This document shows positions 54,664-62,703 of a DNA stretch of 64,000 bases, one piece after another. Source of the stretch: Candidatus Gastranaerophilales bacterium (GTDB lineage: Bacteria; Cyanobacteriota; Vampirovibrionia; Gastranaerophilales; Gastranaerophilaceae); the NCBI GenBank assembly GCA_944323115.1, contig CALURG010000002.1, positions 1 to 64,000 of the forward strand. Direction: 5' to 3'. A program made the position numbers and the translations under genes. Position 1 is the stretch's first letter; every line of letters starts with the position of its first letter. Below the pieces are notes generated by a model. It was not told where the DNA came from and ran no database searches. It saw only the letters and a list, made by a program, of their open reading frames with translations.

Positions 54664-55200
54664 ATGGCAGAAAAAATTATTATTTTATCCGGAAAGCAAT
54701 ATAGCGGCAAAGATACAGTTGCAAAAATTTTGTTAGAAAACTTAACAAATTTCCACAGAATTGGTCTTGGTGATGCAATAAAACTTGAATACTCAGAAAA
54801 AACAGGTTTACCTTTTGAAGAAATTGAAAAAAACAAACATTTGTACAGACAGGATTTGATAAATCTTGGTAACAAAAGAAGAAGTGAAGATAAAGATTAT
54901 TGGATAAAAAAAGTAATAGCTCAAGAAGGAAACATTATTGTTCCTGATGTCAGGGTAAAAAGAGAATTAGAATTTTTTAAGGCAGAAAATGCATTCAAAA
55001 TAAGAGTTGATGCATCGCGAGAAACAAGAGCATTGAGAGGGAAGCTTGTCGGCGAAAATGATGTAACTGAAATTGATTTAGATGATGTCAGTGATTGGGA
55101 TTATGTAATTTCAAATAATTCTACATATGAAAATTTGCAAGCGGAGTCAGTCAACCTTGCAAATATTATCAAGGATGTTATGAGTTTGGGTAATATTTAA
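54664..55200 (+). CDS. P-loop nucleoside/phosphometabolite kinase
   Basis: This 178-aa protein has a P-loop GKQYSGKDT (10-18) with a GxxxSGKDT pattern, as in deoxynucleoside monophosphate kinases and animal-type phosphomevalonate kinases. Later features are the DxR segment (VPDVRVKRELEFF) and an arginine-rich lid region (ASRETRALRGK). The closing segment (DWDYVISNN) fits this P-loop superfamily. The exact substrate cannot be set: a dNMP kinase is most likely given the phage-type family resemblance, while a coaE-like fold is less likely. It converges on a small gene with overlapping stop codons (TTAA). Confidence 0.72.
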   Translation: MAEKIIILSGKQYSGKDTVAKILLENLTNFHRIGLGDAIKLEYSEKTGLPFEEIEKNKHLYRQDLINLGNKRRSEDKDYWIKKVIAQEGNIIVPDVRVKRELEFFKAENAFKIRVDASRETRALRGKLVGENDVTEIDLDDVSDWDYVISNNSTYENLQAESVNLANIIKDVMSLGNI

Positions 55201-55403
55201 ACGTATTGCTTTATGTAATCACTTATTGAATAGTCTCCGTACTTAAATGTGTACGGTTGGTGGTTGTATTCAGGCGTTTTATATATGTAATTGCTGGTTA
55301 TCATATACATTTTATTGTGTGTAAACAAAAATGAATTCATTTCTGAATATTCACACATTAGTTCTTCAAGTTCATTCACGCCGTCAATAATTTTTTCTAA
55401 CAC
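55197..55403 (-). CDS. Small unknown protein (68 aa)
   Basis: The frame extends to a TTG at 55436, but the best Shine-Dalgarno (AAGG) suits the GTG at 55403, which gives about 68 aa. Its ending is distinctive: YKTPEYNHQPYTFKYGDYSI, then SDYIKQYV, rich in Tyr. An N-terminal helix (LEKIIDGVNELEELMCEYSE) precedes two strands. No known family. It overlaps the kinase gene stop by 4 bp in convergent orientation. Confidence 0.55.
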   Translation of the reverse strand: MLEKIIDGVNELEELMCEYSEMNSFLFTHNKMYMITSNYIYKTPEYNHQPYTFKYGDYSISDYIKQYV

Positions 55404-55543
55404 TTTTAACACCTTACCTAAAAATATCATCCGCAATATATTAATCGGTAAAAATTTATGTTTGCTTTAACAATAATGATTAATATTTAACATTTATTTA
55501 CAAATCAATGTTGTATAATGTAATTGATAATTGTGGAGTTGTT

Positions 55544-55981
55544 ATGTCAAATCAAAAAATTGTAATCGGTTCTGATCATGCCGGAATAAATTTAAAAAAT
55601 AAACTTATTGCTCATCTGAAAGATCTGGACGTATCTGTTTTTGATGCAGGTACATATAGCAGTGAGCCTTGTGATTACCCTGTTATTGCAAAGGAAGTTG
55701 CTAATCTGATTGTGCAAAATGAGTATGACAAAGGTATTCTCATATGCGGTACCGGTGTAGGTATGTCTATTGCTGCAAACAAAGTCAAAGGTGTTAGAGC
55801 TGCTGTTGTTTCTGATACTTGTTCCGCCAAGATGTCACGTTTGCATAACAACGCCAATATTCTTTGTCTGGGTGAAAGAATTGTTGGTGAAGAGCTTGCA
55901 AAAGACATTACAGATATCTGGCTTTCAACAGAATTCCTTGAAGGCAGACATTTAAAAAGAGTAAATATGCTTGAAAATTAA
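55544..55981 (+). CDS. rpiB: Ribose-5-phosphate isomerase B
   Basis: This enzyme interconverts ribose 5-phosphate and ribulose 5-phosphate in the pentose phosphate pathway. The 145 aa show DHAG (11-14), the phosphate-binding region and the catalytic C68 within ILICGTGVGMSIAANK. The ATG at 55544 has GGAG upstream; an in-frame start 36 bp earlier would add residues absent from the family. Its stop overlaps that of the convergent REC-STAS gene by 3 bp. Confidence 0.95.
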   Translation: MSNQKIVIGSDHAGINLKNKLIAHLKDLDVSVFDAGTYSSEPCDYPVIAKEVANLIVQNEYDKGILICGTGVGMSIAANKVKGVRAAVVSDTCSAKMSRLHNNANILCLGERIVGEELAKDITDIWLSTEFLEGRHLKRVNMLEN

Positions 55982-56856
55982 TCTGAAATTTTGCTTACGG
56001 CTGCATCTACAGTAGAATAAATCGGTATCAGTGTATCTAAAAATGCATCAGAAAGAGCCGATTTTACAGAGTCAGATATTTTAACCAACATAAACTGACC
56101 GTTTTTGTCTTTGCACATTTTGTACAGTTCCGTAAATACACCTGTAAACTCGTCATCAAATATTTTTACGTTTTCCATATTAAAAATTATATTTACGCAA
56201 CCTGTATACAAACTTGTATTTACATCTTTTATCAAATTGTCTATATGGCGTTTGCTGTTAAATTTATTAATTGTATAACAGCATATATTTTCATTTATTG
56301 AATATTTAAAGAAATCTTCATGGTCTTTAGTTGTTAATGAACTTGTTATAAATTTCAATATCTGGTCATGCCAATTGCTGCTTTTGGGTACAAATTCATC
56401 TATACCCAGTTTGTAGCACTTTTCAATCAAATCTTTGTCATCTGTACCGGACATAACAATGATTTTATTAGTTTTCTTTGCTTCTCTAAGCTCAATACAC
56501 TCTTTTATCAGTTCCAAGCCATCTTCAGCATCAGGCAAAAATAAATCTACGACGATATAATCAAATTTCTTTTTCTTAAGTTCAGCAAGTGCTTCTATTT
56601 TGTTTCTTGCAACTGTAGGCACTATGCCTACTTTTTTAAGTAACTGATTGAACTGATAAATCGATAATTCTAAATCATCAACTATAAGAATGTTAAATTC
56701 TGCCGGAATATTTGCTGTTTCAGGCGAGAATGAAAGTATTTTTCTTTCTAAAAGTATAAGTGCTTTGGTGATATCATCCGGAACAGCTTCATCTACATTT
56801 GTATTTGCACCTGATAAATCGAATAATTTTTTCAATTGTTCATTATTTATTTCCAT
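55978..56856 (-). CDS. Response regulator with REC and STAS domains
   Basis: This 292-aa protein has a short N-terminal helix region (1-50), a REC domain (about 54-170) with D60, D61 and phospho-acceptor D104 (IVVDLFLPD), S136 (MSGTD) and K158 (FVPKSS), and a C-terminal STAS domain (about 190-292; CVNIIFNMENVKIFDDEFTG, MLVKISDSV). STAS domains are typical of anti-sigma factor antagonists, so the phosphorylated REC may control a partner-switching module. It has no DNA-binding or enzymatic output. No kinase or anti-sigma gene is adjacent. It starts 34 bp after trmD on the same strand. Confidence 0.85.
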   Translation of the reverse strand: MEINNEQLKKLFDLSGANTNVDEAVPDDITKALILLERKILSFSPETANIPAEFNILIVDDLELSIYQFNQLLKKVGIVPTVARNKIEALAELKKKKFDYIVVDLFLPDAEDGLELIKECIELREAKKTNKIIVMSGTDDKDLIEKCYKLGIDEFVPKSSNWHDQILKFITSSLTTKDHEDFFKYSINENICCYTINKFNSKRHIDNLIKDVNTSLYTGCVNIIFNMENVKIFDDEFTGVFTELYKMCKDKNGQFMLVKISDSVKSALSDAFLDTLIPIYSTVDAAVSKISD

Positions 56857-56890
56857 TGTAAAATTCCTGCATTATTATACTTTAAATATT

Positions 56891-57637
56891 TTAATATTCT
56901 TGCTTATTTATAACCTCATTCAAAAGTTTTAAATCTTCTTTATTTTTACAGTTTTTTATAAATTTTTCCAGTAAATCAGGACGCTTTTTTTGGGTTATTT
57001 CAAATTGCTTTTTTCTCCGCCATTTTGCTATGTCTTTGTGATTTCCGTTGAGTAACACGTCAGGAACACATAAATTCATATATTCTCTTGGTTTGGTATA
57101 TTGCGGGTGTTCAAGCAAGCCGTCAGAAAACGAGTCGTTATTTGCAGATTCGATTTTACCTAAAAAACCGTTCAAGTTACGTGAAACAGCATCTATAATG
57201 CATAATGCGGGTAATTCTCCGCCGGTCAGAACGTAATCTCCTATTGATATTTCTCTTGCTCTTGTATAATCTTTGATTCTTTCGTCAAAACCTTCATAAT
57301 GACCGCATATTAATATAATTTGAGCCTTTTTTGAAAGATCTTTTGCTATGCTTTGATTAAATAATTTACCCTGCGGTGAAAGTATGATTGTTTCTGTATT
57401 TTCGTTTTTCTTGATAGAATCAAATGCGTCAAAATAGGGCTGGCACATCAAAACCATGCCTGCACCGCCGCCAAATGGTGTATCATCTACTTTTTTATGT
57501 TTGTCTTTTGTAAAATCTCTGGGGTTGACGGTATTAATACTTATGACACCGGATTCAATACCTCTGGCAATAATACTGTGAGAACACGCTTGGTTAATCA
57601 TTTCCGGAAATAATGTTAAGACATCAAATTTCAGCAT
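56891..57637 (-). CDS. trmD: tRNA (guanine37-N1)-methyltransferase TrmD
   Basis: TrmD methylates G37 in tRNAs that read CUN, CCN and CGG codons, preventing frameshifts. The 248-aa protein has the start LKFDVLTLFPEMI and the SPOUT knot pattern: ILICGHYEGFDERIKDY and SIGDYVLTGGELPALCIID. The C-terminal helix (WRRKKQFEITQKKRPDLLEK) is typical. The ATG at 57637 with GGAG upstream is 1 bp past the rimM stop; an upstream frame start is not needed. The operon order is unknown-353aa, rimM, trmD. Confidence 0.95.
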   Translation of the reverse strand: MLKFDVLTLFPEMINQACSHSIIARGIESGVISINTVNPRDFTKDKHKKVDDTPFGGGAGMVLMCQPYFDAFDSIKKNENTETIILSPQGKLFNQSIAKDLSKKAQIILICGHYEGFDERIKDYTRAREISIGDYVLTGGELPALCIIDAVSRNLNGFLGKIESANNDSFSDGLLEHPQYTKPREYMNLCVPDVLLNGNHKDIAKWRRKKQFEITQKKRPDLLEKFIKNCKNKEDLKLLNEVINKQEY

Positions 57638-57638
57638 T

Positions 57639-58166
57639 TTAGAAATTCTCCTGCGTTGTATCAATACCGTCTGTGGTTTTTATTACTATTAATTTTTTCT
57701 TTATGTCCACGACAGGCACCCACTCTTTTACAAACGGTACCATGAATTTTAAACCGTTTGTTTTTTCAATTTCCAGTATATTTGAGGCTTTGTTTTCTCC
57801 TACATCCGAAACTTTGCCGATTTTTTCATTTTGAGCGTTATAAACATCTAGGCCAATTAAATCACTGATTAAATACTCATTTTGCATGAGTTTCGCTTTG
57901 AAAGCATCTTCAGTGATATGTACGAGTTGACCTTTAATTGTCTCAACATCGTTAATTGAATTGATTTGTTTGAATTTTATTATTGCAAAATTTTTGTGAA
58001 ATCTAACAGATTCAACATCATACGAACATTTTAAATTATTGCGGAAAATATAAACCGTTTTCAGGCTTTTCATTAAGCTTTCATTACCGGCAGTAAATCC
58101 AATTTTGGCTTCGCCTTTAATTCCGTGAAAATTTAAAACTTTTCCGATAGAGATTAACTTACTCAT
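57639..58166 (-). CDS. rimM: Ribosome maturation factor RimM
   Basis: RimM assists maturation of the 30S head by binding ribosomal protein uS19. The 175 aa include the N-terminal beta-barrel (SIGKVLNFHGIKGEAKIGF) and the PRC barrel (about 95-170; LIGLDVYNAQNEKIGKVSDV, then MVPFVKEWVPVVDI). The start overlaps the 3' end of the preceding gene by 8 bp and its stop is 1 bp before trmD, so translation is coupled in the operon. rpsP, which usually opens this operon, is not seen here. Confidence 0.93.
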   Translation of the reverse strand: MSKLISIGKVLNFHGIKGEAKIGFTAGNESLMKSLKTVYIFRNNLKCSYDVESVRFHKNFAIIKFKQINSINDVETIKGQLVHITEDAFKAKLMQNEYLISDLIGLDVYNAQNEKIGKVSDVGENKASNILEIEKTNGLKFMVPFVKEWVPVVDIKKKLIVIKTTDGIDTTQENF

Positions 58167-59220
58167 CTTCTTTTTCAGTATTGGATGCTTCTTCAGATTC
58201 AGAAGCCTTTTTTCTGCCTCTTGTTTTCTTTACCGGCTTTTCTTCAGAATCTTCTGATTTCTTATCATCAGCATCACTTTTTTGCGGCTTTACTTTGAAT
58301 TCTTCAGGAGCATCATCTCTTTGTGGATTCCATCTATCCAGCCCCATTTGCTTTCTGATTAAGCCAATACCTACGTGAACTCTCCATTCATCAATCTTTA
58401 GCTGTGCTGCAATAATTTTGTGGCAGCCAATAGGAGGCAGCGGAAGAAGCGGTTCATACAACATTTTTATTGCCGTAAGTTGATCCGGTGACACAGCAAG
58501 TTTTCTTTTTGGAAAAGTCAATTTTGGCAGCATCATTTTTTGTCTGATTAAATTTATACCAAAAAATACTTTTCTTGCTTCAAGGCCAATTTGTTCTCCG
58601 ATTACCTCATGTGCATCAGGGTTTGGCAACGGAAGCATCTTTTTGTACAGCTCTTCAATCTGTAAGAGTTGTTCTTTATTTACCAACAACTGTTTAGCAG
58701 GTTTTTGCGGACGATTTTGCGGTCTTCTGTTTTGAGGCCTGTTATTGAAATTAGGTCTTCTGTTTGGCTGCTGTCTATAGTTGCCGCTCTGTGGTCTTTG
58801 ATATCCGCCGTGTTGAGGTCTTTGGTATCCACCTTGTTGTGGTCTTTGATAACTTTGTCTTTGATAACCCTCGTTTCTGTCATAAGGACGGGGTGGTCTT
58901 TGTCTGTCATTATAATTGTTCGGTCTTTGGTAATTGCCGTAGCTGTAACTTCTTTGATAGTCATTACGTGGTCTGTCCTGAGGATATTGACGCTCATCTC
59001 TTTTTGGATAGTCATCACTTGAGTATCCTCCGGAACTGTACGAATTTTGTCTTTCGTAAGAAGAACCTTCATGTTGTTGATTCTGAGAATTTTCATTAAA
59101 ATCAGAATCACTGTCTGATGAATTTTTTTTATCAGGATACAAGCAATTTGGACAAATTACCCTTTTGGGATTTTTAGTTTCGAATTCCGCTCCACATTTG
59201 GTACACTTATTTACATACAT
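58159..59220 (-). CDS. Zinc-ribbon and Arg/Gln/Tyr-rich protein with tandem C-domain
   Basis: This 353-aa protein begins with a zinc ribbon (CTKCGAEFETKNPKRVICPN with CxxC...CxxC, residues about 6-27). A long disordered region follows (about 30-180), rich in R, G, Y, Q, P and S, with repeats such as GGYQRPQ. Two similar ~55-residue domains come next (about 185-240 and 245-300; LYKKMLPLPNPDAHEVIGEQ and LYEPLLPLPPIGCHKIIAAQ), each with GI-x-L-I-R-x-x-M. The ending is acidic and lysine-rich. The content suggests RNA binding and condensate formation. It is translationally coupled to rimM. No known family was identified. Confidence 0.75.
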   Translation of the reverse strand: MYVNKCTKCGAEFETKNPKRVICPNCLYPDKKNSSDSDSDFNENSQNQQHEGSSYERQNSYSSGGYSSDDYPKRDERQYPQDRPRNDYQRSYSYGNYQRPNNYNDRQRPPRPYDRNEGYQRQSYQRPQQGGYQRPQHGGYQRPQSGNYRQQPNRRPNFNNRPQNRRPQNRPQKPAKQLLVNKEQLLQIEELYKKMLPLPNPDAHEVIGEQIGLEARKVFFGINLIRQKMMLPKLTFPKRKLAVSPDQLTAIKMLYEPLLPLPPIGCHKIIAAQLKIDEWRVHVGIGLIRKQMGLDRWNPQRDDAPEEFKVKPQKSDADDKKSEDSEEKPVKKTRGRKKASESEEASNTEKEDE

Positions 59221-59367
59221 TTTTTACAACCCTTTTAAAGTAAAAGGCGAAAGGCTATTTAGTTTTTAGCTCCTCGACATCTTAATAATCAAATAAAATT
59301 TCTAATATCATTTAATATTTTAAATGCAAATATAATATATGGCAAGCTTTTTTACAAAATTCTTTTT

Positions 59368-59805
59368 TTATTTTTGCAAAACAAATGTTACAGGGCCGTC
59401 ATTACATAGTGATACTTGCATCATTGCGGCAAAGACACCTGTTTTGACAGTTAACTTTGAATCTGAAAGCAATTTTACAAACTTTTCATACATTTCGTTG
59501 GCTTTTTGAGGAAATTCTGCGTTATCAAAACTTGGTCTTGTCCCTTTTTGACAGTTTGCAGCTAGTGTAAACTGCGAGACAACGAGTAATTCGCCTTTTA
59601 TGTCCATAATGGATTTATTCATCTTCTCAGACTCGTCTTCAAACATTCGTAATGACAATATTTTTTTTGCCATCCAGTCTAATTTGTCATCAGTGTCACC
59701 TTTTTCGACACAGAACAATACAAGCATGCCTTTTTCTATTGAAGAATGTATTTCATTGTTAATTGTTACCGTTGCATTGTTAACTCTTTGTATTACTGCT
59801 TTCAT
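59368..59805 (-). CDS. dtd: D-aminoacyl-tRNA deacylase Dtd
   Basis: Dtd removes D-amino acids wrongly attached to tRNA and also edits glycyl-tRNA-Ala. The 145 aa have the two hallmark motifs, SQFTL (77-81, in VVSQFTLAANCQKGTRPSF) and NDGPVT (135-140), where the Gly-cisPro pair forms the chiral gate. Its start overlaps the end of the Maf-like gene by 26 bp on the same strand, so it is probably translated from the same message. No terminator was recognised downstream. Confidence 0.95.
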   Translation of the reverse strand: MKAVIQRVNNATVTINNEIHSSIEKGMLVLFCVEKGDTDDKLDWMAKKILSLRMFEDESEKMNKSIMDIKGELLVVSQFTLAANCQKGTRPSFDNAEFPQKANEMYEKFVKLLSDSKLTVKTGVFAAMMQVSLCNDGPVTFVLQK

Positions 59806-61753
59806 TTTGAGAACTTTCTAAATTTTTTATAGTAATTTCCAGGTAGCATGTTATCCAAGTAAACTTGTCATGACAATAAAAGAAAAATTCTTTAAAAGCT
59901 TCATAAAAAGCTTTCGCAGATTTTAAATCAAGATTTTCTCCAAGTGTATTTGTCTTCATTAAATATGTTATATCGCAATGTTCTTTCATTGTAACCATTC
60001 TGAGTATTCGTTTATGTGCCGTAAAATTATTTGTCACGTTTACATATAAAGCTGAGGCTTTTTGCATGTTTAATGCAGCTTTTTTTGTATATTTATTGTG
60101 TTTTTCAAGCTCTTTTCCTACTATATCGATATATTCTTTCCCTTTTATGAAAAACGGAGTAATTTCTTGTATAGATTCAATTTCTTTTTTTAGTTTTTTT
60201 ATTATTGATTTTAAGTCACGATTGACAGTAAACTTGTCCTTTGCTATTTCACTTTTGTCAATAAGAGTTTGGGCATATTGATTTAGAGCGGTCTTTAGGC
60301 TTGTATTTTCGAACCCGTCAATTTGTGCACCGCCTTGAGAAGAATTTATAAGTTTATAATCTTTATTAAATTTTAATCCGAATTCTTTTATGTATTCTAT
60401 GAAAAGCGAATATGCAGCAGATGTAGGCAGCATCTCTCCATTTTGGCCTCTTACTGTGACTAATTCAGAGTTAAATTTTTCAAGTGCTGCATTTAATTTT
60501 TCGGTTTTTTCTTCATCTGATATGTTCAATGGGGAATAATAAGCATTTTTGTAGCCTTCAAAATCTTTTGGCACAATTTTGTATTTCTGTATAGATTCAT
60601 CAAAAACACATTCAAGGTCTTCGAATGCAGAACCTTTGGCGTAGCAATGCCCATCCGAGTATGCAAGATCTTGTCCTATAAGAATTATAGGATTACAGCC
60701 CAGAAATTTTGCAGTATAAAGTGCATGATATGACACTGTTCCTTTTGTTTCAAAGTTAATCAGTTTTTCGCCTAGTATATCTAAAAACCATCTGGATGAA
60801 TCAGTTTCTTCGGCTGCTGTCATTATTATATTTTTAAACGGATAATCAAATACCGTATAATGTGTATATGGTTCACACACCAGAATCATATCTTTGGTCT
60901 CCGGGACATTAAAATGCACGGTTGTGTTTGATTTTTCTATTACGTGCAAGAAATCAGGTGTTATTCCGTTTTTTAACAAAGTTTTTAGTGCTGTACCCAC
61001 ACAAAAGATATATGCATTGTCTTTATATTTTTTTAAAACGTCTATGTTCTTAGATAATGATGGGCCTGCGGAAACTATTATTGCCGGCTTATTTTTCAAA
61101 TAATTTTCATAACTGTTTATGAGTGGTGATTTGACTTTTGTATAGAGTTTAAGAATAGTAAATTTTAAAAATGCGTATATTTGATTTACTTGAAAAGCGT
61201 AATTGTGATCCAGCATAACAAAAAGACGCTTCACTTCTTTTGAAAAATTTTCATATTTTTCTTTTTTTTGAAAATAGTAATAGTCAAGTGTAGAAACTGA
61301 TAATTTTGCACGATATCTGAATGATTTGTCTAATGCTTCTCTGAATTCTTTGTAATCACTTGTAATATAAATGTTCTTTCTTTTAAATATTTCCGAAAAG
61401 TCTACAATTTCAAGCACAATACGCAACAACTCGATATCGTCTTCAAAAATAATTATTGTGCCCGAAGCATTTTGGGAAAATTCATCCAACAAATATCCTA
61501 AGCCGAGTCCATATATTACATGTATAGAAATATTTGAGTTATGCGGTAAGTTTTTCAAAATTTCATTTGCTTCTTTTTGAGCATTTGAAATCGAATGAAC
61601 TGCTATACCATCAATGTACAGGTTATATTCGCCGGCAAGATTTGTTTTTAGTTCAATTGTTCTTGCGGATTCTTTTACATTAAGAATTTTTTTAACAAGA
61701 TTCGGGTTATCTTTTTTTATTAAATCAAGATTATTTTTTAAAATGTCTGACAT
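59780..61753 (-). CDS. Motility accessory factor (Maf/DUF115) glycosyltransferase
   Basis: This 657-aa protein belongs to the Maf/DUF115 family, enzymes thought to transfer nonulosonic acids (such as pseudaminic acid) to flagellins. The core (about residues 200-370) contains KPAIIVSAGPSLSKNIDVL, TPDFLHVIEK, MTAAEETDSS and IILIGQDLAYSDGHCYA, all typical of this family. An N-terminal region (about 1-150) contains a Rossmann-like segment, and the C-terminal ~200 residues are helical. It overlaps dtd by 26 bp. Given the flagellar genes in the window, glycosylation of flagellin is plausible. Confidence 0.82.
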   Translation of the reverse strand: MSDILKNNLDLIKKDNPNLVKKILNVKESARTIELKTNLAGEYNLYIDGIAVHSISNAQKEANEILKNLPHNSNISIHVIYGLGLGYLLDEFSQNASGTIIIFEDDIELLRIVLEIVDFSEIFKRKNIYITSDYKEFREALDKSFRYRAKLSVSTLDYYYFQKKEKYENFSKEVKRLFVMLDHNYAFQVNQIYAFLKFTILKLYTKVKSPLINSYENYLKNKPAIIVSAGPSLSKNIDVLKKYKDNAYIFCVGTALKTLLKNGITPDFLHVIEKSNTTVHFNVPETKDMILVCEPYTHYTVFDYPFKNIIMTAAEETDSSRWFLDILGEKLINFETKGTVSYHALYTAKFLGCNPIILIGQDLAYSDGHCYAKGSAFEDLECVFDESIQKYKIVPKDFEGYKNAYYSPLNISDEEKTEKLNAALEKFNSELVTVRGQNGEMLPTSAAYSLFIEYIKEFGLKFNKDYKLINSSQGGAQIDGFENTSLKTALNQYAQTLIDKSEIAKDKFTVNRDLKSIIKKLKKEIESIQEITPFFIKGKEYIDIVGKELEKHNKYTKKAALNMQKASALYVNVTNNFTAHKRILRMVTMKEHCDITYLMKTNTLGENLDLKSAKAFYEAFKEFFFYCHDKFTWITCYLEITIKNLESSQNESSNTKS

Positions 61754-61918
61754 GTTTTACTCCGTAATACTTATTATTATATAACCCCTTATGTCCGATG
61801 ATAATTTTTTTACAAAAATTATCCACATGGACAATTTTTTTAAATCATATGATTGATAACATTTGTCAGAAATATTTTTAAAATATAAAAGTGATTATTT
61901 AAGTTTATTGGAGAGATT

Positions 61919-62698
61919 TTGGGGATAAAATACAAAAGCGTAGTTCACGGATTGGACAGTTTTGTTGTAAAACCGACAAATTACACTGTCTCACCTGCTT
62001 ATAAATTTTTTGTAAAAGCAGATGCTCTTCGCTTGGCTAATCACTTTAGAGAATCTATAAAAAATTATTTAAAGTCTATATTTATTGACAGAAAAAATTA
62101 TAAAGCATTCATGGGGCTTGGTATTTCTTACAAGGCTGAAGAAAATTACGATAAAGCAATAAAAGCTCTTGAATCTGCACGTAAATTGTCATATTTTACT
62201 TCAGAAATACATTATGAATTAGGATTGTGTTATCTTCTAACCGGTAGATTTTGCGAGGCAATAAAATCTTTTCACAATACTATTTTGCTTGACAGAGATA
62301 ATTTGAATGCCCAAATACAACTTGCAGTTGCACATGAGTTTATTGAAGAATATGACATGGCAATATTGATTTACCATACAATAATTGAGAACAATCCAAA
62401 ATTCTTAACTGCCTACAACCACCTTTCGGCTCTATATATGAATTTAGGGGAGTTTAAGTCCGCAGGTTCTGTTTTTTCGCAAATTTTAAAAGTTAATCCT
62501 GATTTTAATAAAGCGTATCTGGGGCTTGCTATATGTTATGATAAGATGTCCAATAAACAAAGGGCATTGCACTATTACAAGGCTTTCTTAGATAAAAAAC
62601 CTCACTCTCATCACCGCATAAAAATCCAGAAAAGGATTGATAAGCTTAAAAATCAAACATCAGCAACTACAAATGAAATAGTGCTTTCTGTTGTATAA
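61919..62698 (+). CDS. TPR-repeat protein (259 aa, TTG start)
   Basis: This protein consists mostly of TPR units from about residue 35 to 240 (AFMGLGISYKAEENYDKAIK, EIHYELGLCYLLTGRFCEAI, NHLSALYMNLGEFKSAGSVF). The N-terminal 30 residues (VHGLDSFVVKPTNYTVSPAY) are not TPR. The frame starts with TTG at 61919; GGAGAG sits only 3 nt upstream and there is no closer ATG, so the exact start is uncertain. It lacks a signal peptide. It converges on the coiled-coil gene with 5 bp between stops. Function is unknown. Confidence 0.78.
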   Translation: MGIKYKSVVHGLDSFVVKPTNYTVSPAYKFFVKADALRLANHFRESIKNYLKSIFIDRKNYKAFMGLGISYKAEENYDKAIKALESARKLSYFTSEIHYELGLCYLLTGRFCEAIKSFHNTILLDRDNLNAQIQLAVAHEFIEEYDMAILIYHTIIENNPKFLTAYNHLSALYMNLGEFKSAGSVFSQILKVNPDFNKAYLGLAICYDKMSNKQRALHYYKAFLDKKPHSHHRIKIQKRIDKLKNQTSATTNEIVLSVV

Positions 62699-62703
62699 GA
62701 AGT

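Noticed and set aside
55404-55436. Upstream TTG/ATG starts of the small gene at 55197
   Set aside because: The Shine-Dalgarno spacing suits the GTG at 55403 better than the earlier starts, though this is not certain.
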